Shown piece by piece: positions 13,301 through 28,300 of a DNA stretch of 64,000 nucleotides. Numbering within the stretch: the stretch's first letter is position 1; each line of letters opens with the position of its first letter. The translations under genes and the position numbers were made by a program. This DNA is from Melanocharis versteri (taxonomy: Eukaryota; Chordata; Aves; Passeriformes; Melanocharitidae), in assembly GCA_013397845.1 (NCBI GenBank), contig VZTG01004593.1, positions 72,044 through 136,043 on the forward strand. The letters are read 5' to 3'. The notes under the pieces are model-generated. The model saw nothing but the letters and a program-made list of their open reading frames with translations. It did not search any database and was not told the origin of the DNA.

Positions 13301-16300
13301 ATTTTACTTTACCGATGATTCCAAGAGGGCAGCCTGACTGAATTTAATATTCATGGGAAATGGCAAATGTACCGAGGTTTTCAAAGCTGTAACCAAAGAG
13401 ATGCAACCATAACTGTTGACCAAGAGCCAGATATCCAAAAGCAACTAACAAATGTATGCTGATGAGAAGCACACCCCTTCCCGCTGAGACAAGGTGGTGA
13501 AGCACTGACACAGCAGGACAAATAGGGTCCAGCCTGGTGAACAAAAAGGATAACTTTTGGAAGGGAAGCATGGGAAGGAGGTGACTTGCCTGTGGTCATG
13601 CAGTGCTGCAGGGCTAAGGCAGAGCTCTTCACGGGTCCCCCTCCTGCTTATATCTGCTGCTGCTGTTAACATGTGAGAAGATATTTGCTGGAGCTTCCCC
13701 AAGTCACACAGAAAGGCTCAGCCCAAAGCTCAGAGCCTGCTTGGAGGTCTTTTCCTTTCCTGTACACCTACCACAATTATGAGAAAGAAAACCAGAGCAT
13801 AGAAACCAGGAAAATGTTAATGATTCGGCTTCCTCATGTAAAATCACCAAGTAATTCAGAGTTTGGGATGAAGCTCCAGTCTTCCTGTAAGGCAGGGCAT
13901 GGCATCACAACCTGCTGTTCGCTTGAAAAAGCATCAAACAAAAGCCAAATCAGTGCTGGTTCAAAGGGATCTCACTGACAAGCAACTGGAGAAGCTGTTT
14001 TGTTACAAAAACCTGGTGCTGTGCAAGGTAGCTCAAGGATGTGCTAGCTTAAAATCCAACTCTCTGAAAGCAGTCTTCTCTAGCAACTTCCTTTCTGCCA
14101 TGTTTCTTAGTATTGGCTCCTGCCTTGGCATAAAGACTCGTTTTTAGGTGATTGGGTTGCTATCTGAGCTGCTAGACTGAATCCTACCTGGTGTCCTAGC
14201 TCTCCATGCTGCAGTTACGATGTTGCAATTGTTGACCTGAAAAACATGGAATGGAGAATTAAGTAAAAGGACGTGTTACAGCTGTGACAGAGCTTTTTCA
14301 GGACTCTTTGTGGGCTTGGCAAGGGAGGGAAGAAGGAGTCCAAATACGTCTATTCAAAAAGGCTCCCTTAATCATACCATGTGCTGTTTGTTTTGGAAAG
14401 GAAGGAATTAAGACCGCAAGCCACCTTGGGTTGTTATCCTGTGGGGAGTTTTTAATTTTTCCCTTTCCCCACTGTGGCCTGGCTCTGCAGGGAGCTCTCA
14501 TGCCAAGTTCAGTGGAAAGTCTGAGGTCTCCCCTGTAACCGCTGCAAGCAGGAGTTACTGCTTCAGAGCACGTCGTGCCGTATCTGTCGAAAAAAGCTGC
14601 TCATGCTGTGGTTGGGTCTCCCTCACCTGGCAATCTGCAGGTGTTGGAGGGGTGATGAAGGACTCCCTACAGCCCAGTTCTCCTGGAGTCCCCCCCTAGC
14701 TAAGAGCACTCAGGGGTTCCTCACATTTCCAGCCAGCATAAACATGAACAGACAGTATCACATCTGAGACAGAAATCCAGAAACTATTTCTTTTCCAAGA
14801 TCATAACTAGAAATTAAGTCTTTCTGGCAGGTCTTCCATGAGGATGTGCCAGCTGCCTGGTCTGCTTTTTAGCCCCACATCCAAGAGTCATATTTCATTT
14901 GGCCTCCATGGGAAGCAAAGGGAGCCCCTGATTGCAGAGATGGGTGGGGAACTGCTTGGAGAGGAGCCAGCAAGGAGCCTCCATGTGCCTCTTCGGACAG
15001 GACCTGATCTTAAATAAGTGTCAGAGGGGCTGTGAGGTCCCATGAAGGGATGGAGGAGAAGGTAGACCAGAGGACACTTCAGTCTCTTGCACCCAGAGTG
15101 AGGGCTGTGGCCTTTGCAGGGGTGTCCCAGACTCTCTGTAACACAGTGATGGCACGTTTGGGGCTTGTCTAAAATACAGGGGTGGTGTGTGGTGTTTTCT
15201 CAGCCACTGCAGCTCATCCCTGCATATGCCATCACCTCCTCCTCTGCGTGGCAGTAGGGAACAGGGCAACATGGCAGAGGTCCCAGGGATAGGTGACATC
15301 AAGGTTTACTGTGCCAGATTGAAGGTTTCACCCATCTTCCATGTTTCAACAATCTTCACTCCTCACTCTTGACGTTGGCATAGTTAACTGCTGAGGGGCT
15401 TTGGTGGATGATGCCAAAGCCTAACAAACAGTCAGTCTACATCTGTTCTCCCCTGAGAAAAGCAAATCAACATGCCCTGCACCCCATTTATTCCATGTTT
15501 TCTGGGAGAAAATACCCTTTGGGCTCCCAACCCTGTAATCCTCTGGAGTCTGGCTGATGTGCACACATACTAGTATATTTATTGTTTGCTGTGAGAGGTC
15601 TCCTAATTTAAAGCATAGCAGCTCCAGGCTCCTTCCACTCAGTACCTGAAGGAAGCCCAGCCTGGTGATGGTTCTAGTGGGTGCCTCTTTTCTGCTGCAC
15701 AGTTAATGGCATCCTGACTCCAGCCTGGTCCAGAAAAGAATGCTGACAATTTCTTTTCAGCAGTTAAGCAAGTTCTTAACTACGTAAGCAATACCTGCAT
15801 ATTTTCTGAGGTATAAAAAATGGAAGGATAGGAGTACAACAGGGAAGTTTATTACATACACATGAACTAAAACTATCTCTACTTCACTGTCCAGGCTTAG
15901 AAAAAATCCAGAAGGACAAAAGTGCACAATAAGTGACAAGGGAAAAGGATTTTTTCTTTTTGGTCCTCTTGAGCAGCTACAGATGCCAGCAGGAGTAAAG
16001 ATTTAAAAGATTTTGTTTGTGACACACAACTCTGAAATCAAGTCTCTTCCTTTTCTTGGATTCATCAGCTTTCCATTTCTAAAACTCTGTGTAGGGAAGC
16101 AAAAGAGCATGAATAAGTCTGTGGTAATACTATTAACTGGCAGGTAAAGGGTACTATCTCAGCAAGAACAGACTGGAAAAGATAGTGGGAACCAGGAGGA
16201 TTTTCATTTTCCCATTCTTCCTCTCACTTTGTTTACTTACCACCTGCAGAAAGGCTGCAATGCCAAGCATCAAGATTTTTCTCTTTCATGCACAAAATAT

Positions 16301-19300
16301 TGCAAAAATCTGTGTTTGCTTTCTACCAGTTAAAAAAATGGAAACACTTCTAAATTGTAGAGCAGAAAGTTTTTTTCTAACACAAGTTCACAATGCTATA
16401 AATTGAAATACAGAGTTTTATCCTTCTTACTAGCTACCACCTCACAGTTCACAACTAGTGTACCTACCACCGGATGTTAGCTGAGCGGACATTCACGTAC
16501 CAAGGCATTTCTTAGCCCAGAGCTGAAGTCACTGCCAGAGGCTCCTACTCTGTCTACTAGTGCAGGCAGCAGCTTTGCCCATTGCTCTGACCAGGCCCTC
16601 TTTAGTGCTTGGAGCTTCAGTGCCCTCGAGCCACACCCAGCTCTGGGGGTTCAGGGGTCCCGGAGTGGTCCCTGAGCCCACCACAATTCAGGAGAACAAC
16701 CAACAGCTCATAGCCCTGGCTCTCCAGGAACACAAGATCTGACTTCCCACACAAGAAAGCATCTGCAAAACCTCAGCTGGATGGTTTATAAGCAATTTTT
16801 GTGCACCCCAGCCCTGGCCCCATGATGAAAGTGTTGAATTGAGAGTTTCAAGCTCTTACTAAATGAATCCCCTTTAGGGGAAAAAAATAATGCTGTGTAT
16901 AGCAGAGATTTTATTCTGTGGTTTTTGATGTGATCCTACTTGAATTGCAAAGTCTTGCCTGATGCAGGCTAAGGTGTTTATGCTTTGGCTCTGCCTAGTA
17001 TTAGAGGTCATAAAATTTTGGAAAAATTTTGCCAGCAAGCTCCTGTAGAACATGAATTGTCCATGCACATTGTGCAAGTACTGTCTTTACTTGGGGTTCT
17101 GCAGATGGCAGGGCCACTTTGCCCAGGCCAGCATTACCCCCGGACTTCTCATGAGCTCTGGCCTTCTCCAGGCTACTTAGGGTTTAGCACGTGGGTTTTT
17201 TTTTTACCCTGGGGTCTTTCTTTTCAAAGCAGAGCAGGTGAGACCCATCAGGGGAACAGTAGAGCAGGGCATATATCAAAGCTCAGTTCCTGGGGGCAGC
17301 AACCACTATATCTGCACCAGAACAGGAATATGGTGTTGGTATTTTAAGTCCTGCTTTCTCCATCCTTACAGCAGGCAGCATGAACAGAGCAGAGCATTTC
17401 CCAAGGCAAGTCATCCAGCTGTTTGCATGGAGGAACTTAATTCTTCCCCAGCATTTATAACCCCATGGCAGCCTGTGCTTGCACCTGCCCCCCTGGCTCT
17501 TGTCACTCTCCAGGGAGTGGGGACATCATGGCGGGACATGAGTGGAAAGGTCTCACCATAGTGGCAAGGCATATTTATAATATTGCATAGTACATTTAAC
17601 TAAATGGATGTTCTGATGTTCATCATCAGATTGCAGTACCTTTGCTGTGTTGGCTAATACGCACACTGTAGGTTCTCTGATAAATCTGATTTGCTCAGTG
17701 CAGCGATGGCAAATGCCCCAGGAGTGCACGCTCTGGTTTCCAGATCTCATGGGCAGCCAGTGCAGGGTGCACAGCACTCAGCGCTACAGTGCTGCTGTTG
17801 TGGGTGGCCAAGTGGCTGTGTGTTTGCTGGTTTTTTTAAATTTCGTCTTTGTTTTGCAGAGATTAATTTGAATGCTGACAAAAGCGCCTGGAGACATGGG
17901 AATGTGCTTTGGACAAATGCTGTATGAAGTGTAGTGTCCAAGTAAGCTGTAGCATGCAGACTTGCAAATGCTTCTGCTGGCTCTCCTCCAGAAGGATACA
18001 GCAGTTATCATATTCCTGGGAACTATACCCTCTTTGTTTTCCTCTGTTGCTTGAGGAAGGGTAATTTTTACTACAGTTACAGTGAGTTTAAATAGTGACA
18101 TGCTGAAATTGCTTTCTGCCCTGTTTCTATTTTTGGAACACTTAAGATAATGTTTGATTACAGAGGAAAGCTGCAGGAATGGAAGAAATAACAAATTCAG
18201 AATGTTATGGTGACTCTCTAACACCATGTTGCTATTTTGATAATGATTCAAAAGAAGCACACCAAAGGTAATTTTCTTAGGCTGGAGAAAACAACTGAAA
18301 ACAGGGGATATAAAAAATTGGGGTTATACATGTGACTCAAAAGAAACTTGAGAAATGGCCTTAAATCTGTGTACAAGTATCTTGGGGGGGAGGGGGGACA
18401 GGGGCAGAAATGCCAGTTATTCCAGGGCTTTTCAATCTAGTGACCAAGGCTCAGAATAGCCATGGCTGAAGATTAACAAAGGTCAAAAATAAAATTAGAG
18501 ATCAGGCATACTTTTGAACAGTGTTTACTGATGATAAATATTGGGAGGAGCAACTCAAGGAAGATGTTGGTTGATTATTGATGTCTTCCAAGGAGGTCTA
18601 GGGTCTTTCTGAGACACAGGCCTCAGGTTAGCAGACGTGAATGGCATTAAATGGTGATGTTTTTTGGTCTGTTGCTCACCTGATCTTCTTTTCTGACCCT
18701 TTGAACCAGGGATGTCTGCAATGAAAACTGATGCCTTATAGTCTTCTAGGCCTCTTTTTCAATATTAAAAAAAGGATTTGGAGTCCATAGAAAATTGAAC
18801 TAATCTGATGTGGAGAACAGAACACTGTCCTCTGTATTAGTTCTAACAGTTAATTGAAATTCCCAACAATACTACAAAGAACAATCTCCAATCTCTTCCT
18901 TAAAAATGTGGATAAATAGACAGCAGACCTTAAGTCCTATAGGATCAGTAGCAGCTAGAGCTCATTGATTCTATATGATGACTACACTATACATCATCGA
19001 GATCTGTAATCTATTGGTTTCACACTGATAGAGCTTCAGCACTGACTTGCAAGTTTCCCAGGCTGGCACGAATTGCCTGCTGCAGTTCATCAGGTTGATA
19101 GGTGCTTAGGAATGGACATGGACTTTAAGAAGCTGAGGTCATCCTGTAAATTGTAGGGCTGTGTTTTTGATGCACTATAGTGACTTCCTTCTAGGTCTTT
19201 TGAGACTTACAGAAAAGAGAGCACTTGGGAGCCTGAAGAGAACACATTACTGCCCATCCAATCCACCAGTTCTCCTGTATTAAACCTGTTTGGTTTACTG

Positions 19301-22300
19301 TGATAAGTAGTGACTGCCACAAACTGGGACCGCTTTTTTCCTCTGGGAAGGAGGAAATGTTTGGCATAATTGAAATACTTTTTAGTAGGGAAGGAGAGTT
19401 CAAAATCCATTTCAAGATCACATGCACCCAAAGTATACAGAGTACTCTGCTTGAAATGATGTCTTTTCAGAACAAGAATACCAAGGTTATTTCAGTTCTG
19501 ATCACCATGCTCAGGCTCAAAATAATCAAAGCCTGTTACCTGGATCCCTGCAATAACATGACTCACCAGCTAATGAGGACAGTGTCTAACACATGCTTCA
19601 GTTGTTGCTTTTTAAGATATGGAAATAAGGAACTTCCAGTACAACATAATCTTCAACATTTCTTTTCCCATTTCTGTTAATTCATCTTCAGAATAATTCT
19701 TAAAATATAGTATCTTCTCTTCTGACAATTACAAGAAGTAGAAGACATCTCTCAGTTATCATATACTAGTTTCTTGTAATATGAAGTTGCCCAAGGGCCC
19801 TTCAGATACAGTAAGAGGCCTGAACATGTCTGATGAAATTATTGCTGTGTCCACAACCAAGAACAAAGCACGATCATTACAAGAAAAAAATGAAAAGCGA
19901 ACAATAACGGAAAATAAAAGTGACATATAGATGTGTTTGCCTAGTTTTTGCCTGTTTGCAGAAAAACAATGTGCCCTATGGATAAAGAAAGAAGAAATGC
20001 AAGTTTCTCAGTCTTTGTTCTACGTTTCTAGATTGCACTCTTATCACCTTCTGTTCACAGCTTGCTTCCCACAGCCCTCTGGTTGTGAGTGCTGATGGAT
20101 ACCTTAAAATGGCCTCTGATTTGGCAGGTGCTGGGTGTGTAGAAGGAGCCAGGTGTCAGCCAAACGTGGCACCCATGGGCTGCTGCTGACATGGTTTGTG
20201 TGTGAGGTTGGGTTTGAAATGCTGAGCAGGCCACAGGGTGCGAGGTTGGTTTCTTCTGGCCTCAGATGTCTAAAATTTGGCTGCCTGAAGCTGAGAAAAG
20301 GCTGTGCTCTTTCTCTACCCATAATTGAGAGCATATGCACCTCCACATACCTGAGATGCCTGTCTTAGGGTGGCATAAATTGCTTTCTAGATGTGACTCT
20401 TCTCATCCATTCATTGTGAAGGGAGCACAGGGGGTTGACAAGCTTCAGCAACTACCTTTTGGGTGTCTGAACTGGGGGATTTAGTAAGCAAACTGCAGCA
20501 CCTCAGTAAAAGGTAAGAGTCAGGGAGATTTTATGAATGGTTGCAAAGTAAGAGATCCTGGAATTCAAGTCAGGGCTTTTCAGCTGATTTGCTGGATGAT
20601 CCAGTAATAGCAGAGGGGGTGCTGCCAGCATCCTTCTACTGAAGAACACCAATCTGATTGTGCTGCTTTTTTTCTCCACTCTCAAAGGTCGCCACTGCGA
20701 GGTCCATCAGATGACTGGAAACTACATGTGGGACCAGAAGGCGAATGTATCTTTTGATATTGGTGTGAATAAAGAAAGCCTGCTGCCTCTCTGGTGGAAT
20801 GGATCAGAGCCTTTGTGGGTCACAATGACGAAAGCTAAAAAGAATGTTTCCATGTACTACTGGCCAGGTTAGTATGTGAAAAATTGCTACAATGCATCTT
20901 GACATCCAAACACTCCATATGCTGGCTCTCTAATGGCTCTCTAATACAGTTCTGAAATACAGACAGGAATTTTATGTGCTTTACTAACCATGCATAGAAA
21001 TGAATTAGCTTTTCTTCGGTCATGATAATTTGCATATGCTTAGAAAGGAGAAGACTGAAGTGTCACTAGAGGCAGCTTTCCACCAAATGCTAGCTTCAGG
21101 AGAGTGCTGGCTTGAAGAGCATCCCCTCGTCCATCAACTGCTTGTTCCTCTTGCCCACCTGTAACTTCTGCTATGCTGAGTGGTTGCTGCATGAATGGTT
21201 CATGGTCCAATCAAAGTTAAACAGTAACCACCCTCCCCCAATGCTTCTTTGGTTTTAATCTGGAAATTAGTAGCCGAGAGCTGAAGATGATCTGCTCTGT
21301 GGGGACAAGATAATACAGCTGAAAGCAAAGCACCCTTGTCCTCTGGTCCTCCTTCATTGTTAATTTATCTATGGTCCCAGTTGCTCCGAGTCTGAGCCAT
21401 TCATTTGGAGGGACTTGGCCTTTCTGTTCCTCATTTGTTAAATATTGGACTACTGGAATAACTAGGGATGTGTAATAATGAGTCCTTTTTAACAGACAGA
21501 AGTATTGTTTCCCCTTAGTCTACACATTTAGGGACTCACATGGAAATAGATGTTCCAGCTGAGCAACCAGACCAAATCCCTTGCAAAGTACCCAGATTCC
21601 CAACTTTTTTACCTTCTAACTGCTACCTACCCTAAGCAGTCTGCAGATACCCTCAATGTGTGAGCGCAGGCTGGAGGACCACAGAGCTGTACTGAATACA
21701 GCCAGTGCCAGCAGGGCAGTGGCAGCTGACTCACGCCATGGGCTCCTGGCCAGCTCGTCTCTGCATCCCAATGCACGTGTGCCTGGCCACAGTCTTTCCA
21801 TGCAATGTGGCTAATGGTGTCCTGGCAAAAAGCCCACGATTCTAAGGAATGGGAAGAAAGAGCGAACCAAGATGAAAAACATTGAAAAGCCATCCAGAGT
21901 GTTTCTACAGTACTGAAGAGCAAAAAGATCTGAGGGTGACAATATTGCCTTTATGGACTCAGAGGCAGTCAAAGAGTTTACATCAGCCCTGAAAAAATGC
22001 TGCTTCCTATTGAAGATGTCTCAAGTGATCTAACAGCAAGGCAAATAGTAGGATGTAGAAATTACACAAGACTGTAAGAATTCTTCTAAAAATTTACAAA
22101 AATATCTCTTTCTGTAGACTATTCAATTTTAACTATTACTGTAATTGCTCTCAGTAGGTATAATTATGTGCTGAATAGATGTAACAGCCTACAGAGAGCT
22201 GCTGAAATCAAAAAAACCAGTGTCACTTTCCATTAAATGCCTTTGGACTTTACCTAGCTCCTTCATGTTGCCCTTTGAGCAGCATTTCCCAGGGGGAAGA

Positions 22301-25300
22301 CATATGAGGTGTATCTATCTGTATCCCTGTACACATATATATACCCTTCACTCTTCTCTGCCTGCTATTTCTAGCTGAAAATTGCAAGGAGCAATAGAAC
22401 CCCTGTTTTCCCAGTGCTTACACTCCCAAGTGTGTGCATTGACTCTCTTATGACACAGAGGGGGAAATTTTTGCATGGATCTGGCATTTTATCTGTGGAC
22501 TGTGACGTGTACCTCTGTCTGTCCTTAATTATTTATCTGTGATGGCTGACCTTTGGCAAAGCCATCAGCACTTCAGTTCAGCAAAAGCTGAAGCACATTT
22601 TTATTTTAAGCGTATTCGTGGTCTCAAAGGACACATTGGCCATACAGGGTTAGACACAGGAAGCAGAGTGAAATGTGGAACTATTGAACTAAAACACAGG
22701 GCTGTTGGGTTGCAGTAGGACTCCAGGTATAACTGGAGTGAACAGAAGTCACTACAAATACAACAAATTTATTACATTTTCCCTATACGATTTTTTTAAC
22801 CGTTTTCTAGTTCCATAGTAAGCGCAAAATCCTTTCTAAAAATTCTAGATCTATCATTTTAAAGCTTAAATTCCTAACAAGCCATTTGAATGGGGAGCAA
22901 TACTAAACAAAATTAAAATAAAACCCCAAGATTTAATAACCAAGGTGAGTTGAGGTCCCACAGACATTTGCACTGCATATGATCTGCTATTAGTGATTAG
23001 CTTTCCAGTCTAAAGGTACACTGCTACTTAGTAATGAATCTTGCAAATATTATAAAGACCCAAACAGGAAAAGTTGGGGAAAAATCTTAATAGGAACTGC
23101 AATATATAGCCAAATCCATCACACTTTTTTCTGAAAGATGCTATTTTTTCTTTAGCCAGCAATGAAGACTAGCAAGATCAATCAACCATAGCAGGAACAC
23201 ACTGGAAATGCCAGAGTGCTGATTCCCAGGATTAACTTTTACCACTGCTATTTCCTTCTCGGAGCCAGTTGCAAGCTTTGCAAAGTCTGAGCCCAAAATC
23301 TGCTGCTTAGCTTTCTTCCCTACGTTCCTCTCTCATGTGTAGTTAGTGCTTAAAGAAATAAAATCCAGACCCCAGCACACAGGAACACAGAGCAGGAGAG
23401 CTCTCGGATGTGAACAACCATCACACAGCTTTATCTGTGAGCCTAACATAAACCCAGCAAAGACAACTCATGAGCAGAATTCATCTGGGATCTCTTAACT
23501 CTAGAAGCAGAGGAGCCAAACTATCACCATGCCGGGGGTCCCAAACACCACTTCTGCCAAAACATAAGGCCTTGGCTTGTAGGGACATTTTTCTCCTTTC
23601 TTCATGCTTTGAATGGGATGAAAGGCACAGCCTCACACCCACGTTGCCTGTCTGAAGCACTGCTGCCCAGAGGAGTGCAAGAGCATCCTGGCAGTGCCGC
23701 TGAGGCCAAAGCTTTGGAGTGGTCCTCGCCCTCAGCCCAGTAAGTGGTGTTGTCCCAGAGGCTCAAGCTCTTTCATTTTCCAGCAGCCTATGCAACTACT
23801 TCAGCTGAAGTGCAGTGACAACTTCTCTAAACACTGACATGAGAGACAGAGGCGGGAAGAAAAAAGACTCTAAACTCAACTTTTGCCATTTAAACACAAT
23901 ATTTACCAGACCATACAGCGAGTCTGGAAAGTTTTCAAAACTTTCTGTTATGACATGAAGTGTCCAACTGTTAAATAAATGTTTAGAAGTGCAATTTACA
24001 GCTGGCAGAGATTCAGGTCTCCATGTCAGATAGATAAAGAGGGGCCTATATATCACTCTGAAAGAAGTCCTTATTCCTGCTCCAGTAGTTCAGGTTTTTT
24101 AAGTAAAGGTTTAGCATCATACAAATCTATGCAGAAAGATATCTAGCATTACATCTTTGTAAATACAACTTAACTATTTGTAGTTTAACCAAGAAAAACT
24201 TAGCATTCCCTTTGGCTGGCTCCAAATCTGTTTCAATTAATCTGTTTAAATTTCCTTTCCCATAATATCTAAATAAGAAAATTTACCATCTGTTCTGGCC
24301 TCTACCAAAATGAAATTTAAATATTAAAGGGTCTTCATGGCCAGTATTTTGGACTTCTAACAAGCCTTAATGTTAAAAACCCTAATTTAAGTTCTATTCG
24401 TCATAAGGCGAAAAAAAAAAAGAAAAAAAAAGGAGAAGGAAGATCTTGGTGCCTGGTGTCTAAGCATCTTGAATTTTCAGTGATACTGTCAATGACCTGC
24501 ACACTTGAAGACCACTATTTCATGGCCAAAATTATTTCTAATTGTTGCTACCCTGTAGTCTTTTACATCATGCTCATCACTTGACAATCTAGAAATAGCA
24601 AAGATATCTCAGCAACTAAAATATCCCAGATTCCTAAGAGGTTAATGCTCCCACTTAAAATTATCTTATGAGTAATTCTGAGGAATGTTATTTGAGAAAA
24701 TTACAATCCGATGTCAGTATCTGAAGAAAAAAAGAGGCAAAATGATCATATTAATCACTAGCTATGAGCAGTCATCCACCTGAACTAAAAGACAAGGCAT
24801 TTCTAACAACTTTCCAAATGCATTCTTAACTTCTTGCCTGGTTTTGGAGACAATCTTGAGCCAGACCCAAGTATCAAAGGAGAAATTGGCTCCAAAGTTC
24901 CAGTTCAGTCCTGAAATAGTAGCAAAGCCCACAGAGGACTAGTGCATCACCTCTAGCATCTGAGGTAGCTGAAAGCCCTTTTTTTGCTGCTGGTAGCACC
25001 CAGGACATCCTGCAAAAGACTGAAGCTCTGCACCCTCAGGGCAGGGGACTTCCTGGATATGGCTTCAGGCCATTCATGGAATACATTTTTCTGATGATTT
25101 GGTTAAGTATCAGCTGGAACCCATCTCTGTACCACAGTGTAATCTCTTGGGGATGCTGTGCGCTAATTTATAGAAGTTTTATTGTGGGATGATCTAGACA
25201 GTTCTTGTCCGGTAATCTGCTGGCTGGTTATCCGGGCTGCAGACAACTGTCATGGTGGATCATGGTGGAGAGATGAACACTAAAGTATCTTCATGCAAAA

Positions 25301-28300
25301 AGGAGAAGACGAAATCATATGTTTGGGGCAACAGGGGAAGAATGAAAAGTAAGCACCATCCCACAATTTTAATAAAAATAAAAATTAGAGGTTCAAGAGT
25401 AGGCAAATGTGTTTCTACAGGAAAGTAAATCAGTTGACTACATTTGATGTTTATGATTGCAAATAATGAATAAATCATAATAGATGGGGTCCCTTGAAAC
25501 ATACAAAGCATGTGGAGAGCTGGGAGCTGCTACCACTGGCAAAGACACTGAATCTGTCATATGTGCTATGGCCCTTTAACTTTCGGAAAGGGTAATTTCC
25601 ATCTGACTTATCTGGCTTTCTGCAAATCAGTGAAGATTTAAAAAATTTCCTAAGCTTAAATGTTTAAGTTTTTCTAATCTTTCATGGTACTCCTGAACCG
25701 TCACATCAGAAGACTCCTAGGCAGCTTGGCCTGCAAGTGGTGTGCTTTTCCCTGTGTCCCAGTACTGCACCTCTGTGATGTGAGCTCATGGGAGCTGAGT
25801 TGAAAGACTGACAGATTCTCTCGATTGTGTGTCCCAGTAAGCAAACCACTGTAAATCCCCTCTGATAGTAGCTCTGTTTGCACTACTCTGTACTTGCACC
25901 TCCTTCTCATGCCCCAAGCAACAAGTCAATTTATGACAGTCTTTAATGCCTATCACTTTCCTCCCAAAGGAGAAGCAGAGGGACCCAGATAAAGACAGAT
26001 CCAGGCTTTGGCTTAGAGTTGCCTTTTTGACCAGACTGTGTTGCTGTACACAGAGATCATTTTGCAAAAGGTGTTTTTTTTTGGTTTTGATTCCTCCTTG
26101 TGCCCCAGGAATACATCAGAAAATGCCCAACTGTGATGGAAGGACTCTGAGGTTCTGGAATGATAATTTGCATGAATCCAGTGTTTCTGGAAGCATGCTT
26201 CTTTTAAATATTAATATTATTCAGCAGCACAGTAACAGGAGAGCAAAAGGGCATAGAAACCTCACAAAAACATGTTTTTCTATGTTCCGGGCCATGTTTT
26301 CCTGTAGGATTTGTTGCTATAAATTTTTAGGCCACAAAGCAGACTTTATTTTGCAAGGAAGGCTGCAAGTTACCGAGAGAGTTAATTGGTTTACACTGTT
26401 TTAATAAGACCTCCTGGGAAATAGATATAATAGTGGAGAGCCAGTATCACATAATAAAATGTGGTTTATAGAGGATATTGCAACATAAGATATAGTGTGT
26501 CTTACTTGGAAAGTACTTGCTGAACTTTCAGGGAACAATATCTAGATCTACTATGTTGGAAGCCTGGAAATGAGGCTGTATGGCCACAGTAGTAAAAATA
26601 TAAACAAGCTGGTGATTTAGGTGGAAATGGTCCGTCACGAGGGAATCAAGCATTTTATTGTGGGAAGGTCACACAGAGACCTTCCTTTTAGAGAGGGAAA
26701 TAAAAGGATCCAATGTACAGTTTGCTACAAGCACTTGTCAAACCAACCTCTCTCCCCTTTTCCCTTGCCAACCACATGGTTTCCTGCAGGGAAGGCATAA
26801 GGTAAGTAATGTCACAGGGAATTTACAGACCTGAACTTGGACACCATGGTGTGGGGTCTGTGATCAAGGTGAAATAGCAGAGCTTACCACATTTTTTGCT
26901 TGTAGGTTGTGAGGTCGAAATCCTTGGAGTCAGACCAAGTTACTGCCGCGAGTACTTCAGCGTCCCAACAGAAAAAAACTTTGCAGATGCCATCAGTGAT
27001 GCCCTCGAGTCTCTGTGGTATGTCACTAGATTTTTGCCATGTAGGGTTTCCTCTCTCTAGGACAAGTATTTGGATTTACTATCAGGGAGATTTTCGGGGT
27101 GAGCTTCCAGGTAGGAAGATGGGGACCGAGACTGCTTCATAGTACCGTCATAGAAACTACACCATAACAGAAATAGGCCCTTACATTAAGAGTGGAGGGA
27201 AAGGTGTGCTCCTCTGTTTCTGTGTAGGCTGCACCAGGAGGAGACTTCCTGACTTACTACTTTTAATTTGCTGTTTCAAGAAACTTCAGGATGAGCCTTT
27301 GCATGTCTATTCACTGTCCTGCAAGAAAGGGCTTTGAAATGCTTGTATTTAGAGAGGGAATTTGGAAATTCTGAAATTCACCTCCAGTCACTTGTTTATG
27401 AAACTGACGCTTTGGCTTTTTCTTCATCTTAGAACATCTCGAGCAAAACATTTTTGGAGAGGGCATTCATTTTGTGCAAATACGAGTATAGAATAGAAGA
27501 GTTCAGTTGGAAGAGACCTACAACAACCATATAGTCCAACTAATGGGAATATATCTCTCAGATAACTCCTAGGAAAAATGTATGCTCCATACCCAGCTTT
27601 CAAGTTCCACCATCTTTCATCCAAACATTTACAAGAGACAATTCCACACAGGCTGTAAAATCAGGCAAGATTGCACCACCACATGCAGAGCCAATGCCTT
27701 ACCTTGGCTATAGCTAAGCTCCTTCTTTCAAAACCTTGCTGGTTCCATAATTAATCCAATCCTAGGAAACCCTTCTACTTTAATAGTTGCAACTGCCATA
27801 GTGATTTGAACCTGAAAAGTTTTGTATTCAGATGCTGAGTGTTGACTGTTCTTGAAATAAAAGCTCCAAAATTATGAGAGTGCCATTGGAGATGTTGCTC
27901 CCAGTTGCACACTGGGTCCTGCTGCACAGATGCTCACAAATTAGTGTTGTTTGCAGCATGGGCTTAGACAGGAGGTGTCTGAGACCATGTGAGAGGTTTT
28001 ATCCTGAAATGATTTAGCTTAGATTTAAAGAAAGTTACCTGCATGTGACATGAGGAAGTCATATGTGAGGGTAGAGAACGAACAGATTAAAAATCTGGTA
28101 GGTTTTCCTTATCCTTTCTCTCATTCATCCTCTTTGTTTATTTCTTTAAGATTTAGAAGACAGAGTTCCATGCTGCTGGGCCAGCCCATAAGAAGTAAAG
28201 CCTCTGAAATGCTTTTACTGTAGGCATATTTGTTTAGCAGGATTTAGCATCTCCGAGTAGAAGAGTCTTGAGCTTGCCATCTATATCTTCTGCAAGTGCT

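Larger units (their letters stand above)
10377..20687 (+). other. ENPP6: ENPP6 intron 1
   Basis: 10.3 kb intron, GTGAGT to CAAAG, phase 1. No coding exon of another gene is seen. It holds a degenerate (GTTT)n tract near 12.74-12.77 kb, a weak MIR-like fragment near 13.6 kb, and a G-rich tract at 18,384-18,404. The 184-aa open frame at 12,783-13,337 has no recognisable protein features. Confidence 0.9.

Noticed and set aside
12783..13337. 184-aa open frame in ENPP6 intron 1
   Set aside because: No conserved motifs; surrounded by other chance frames of similar composition.
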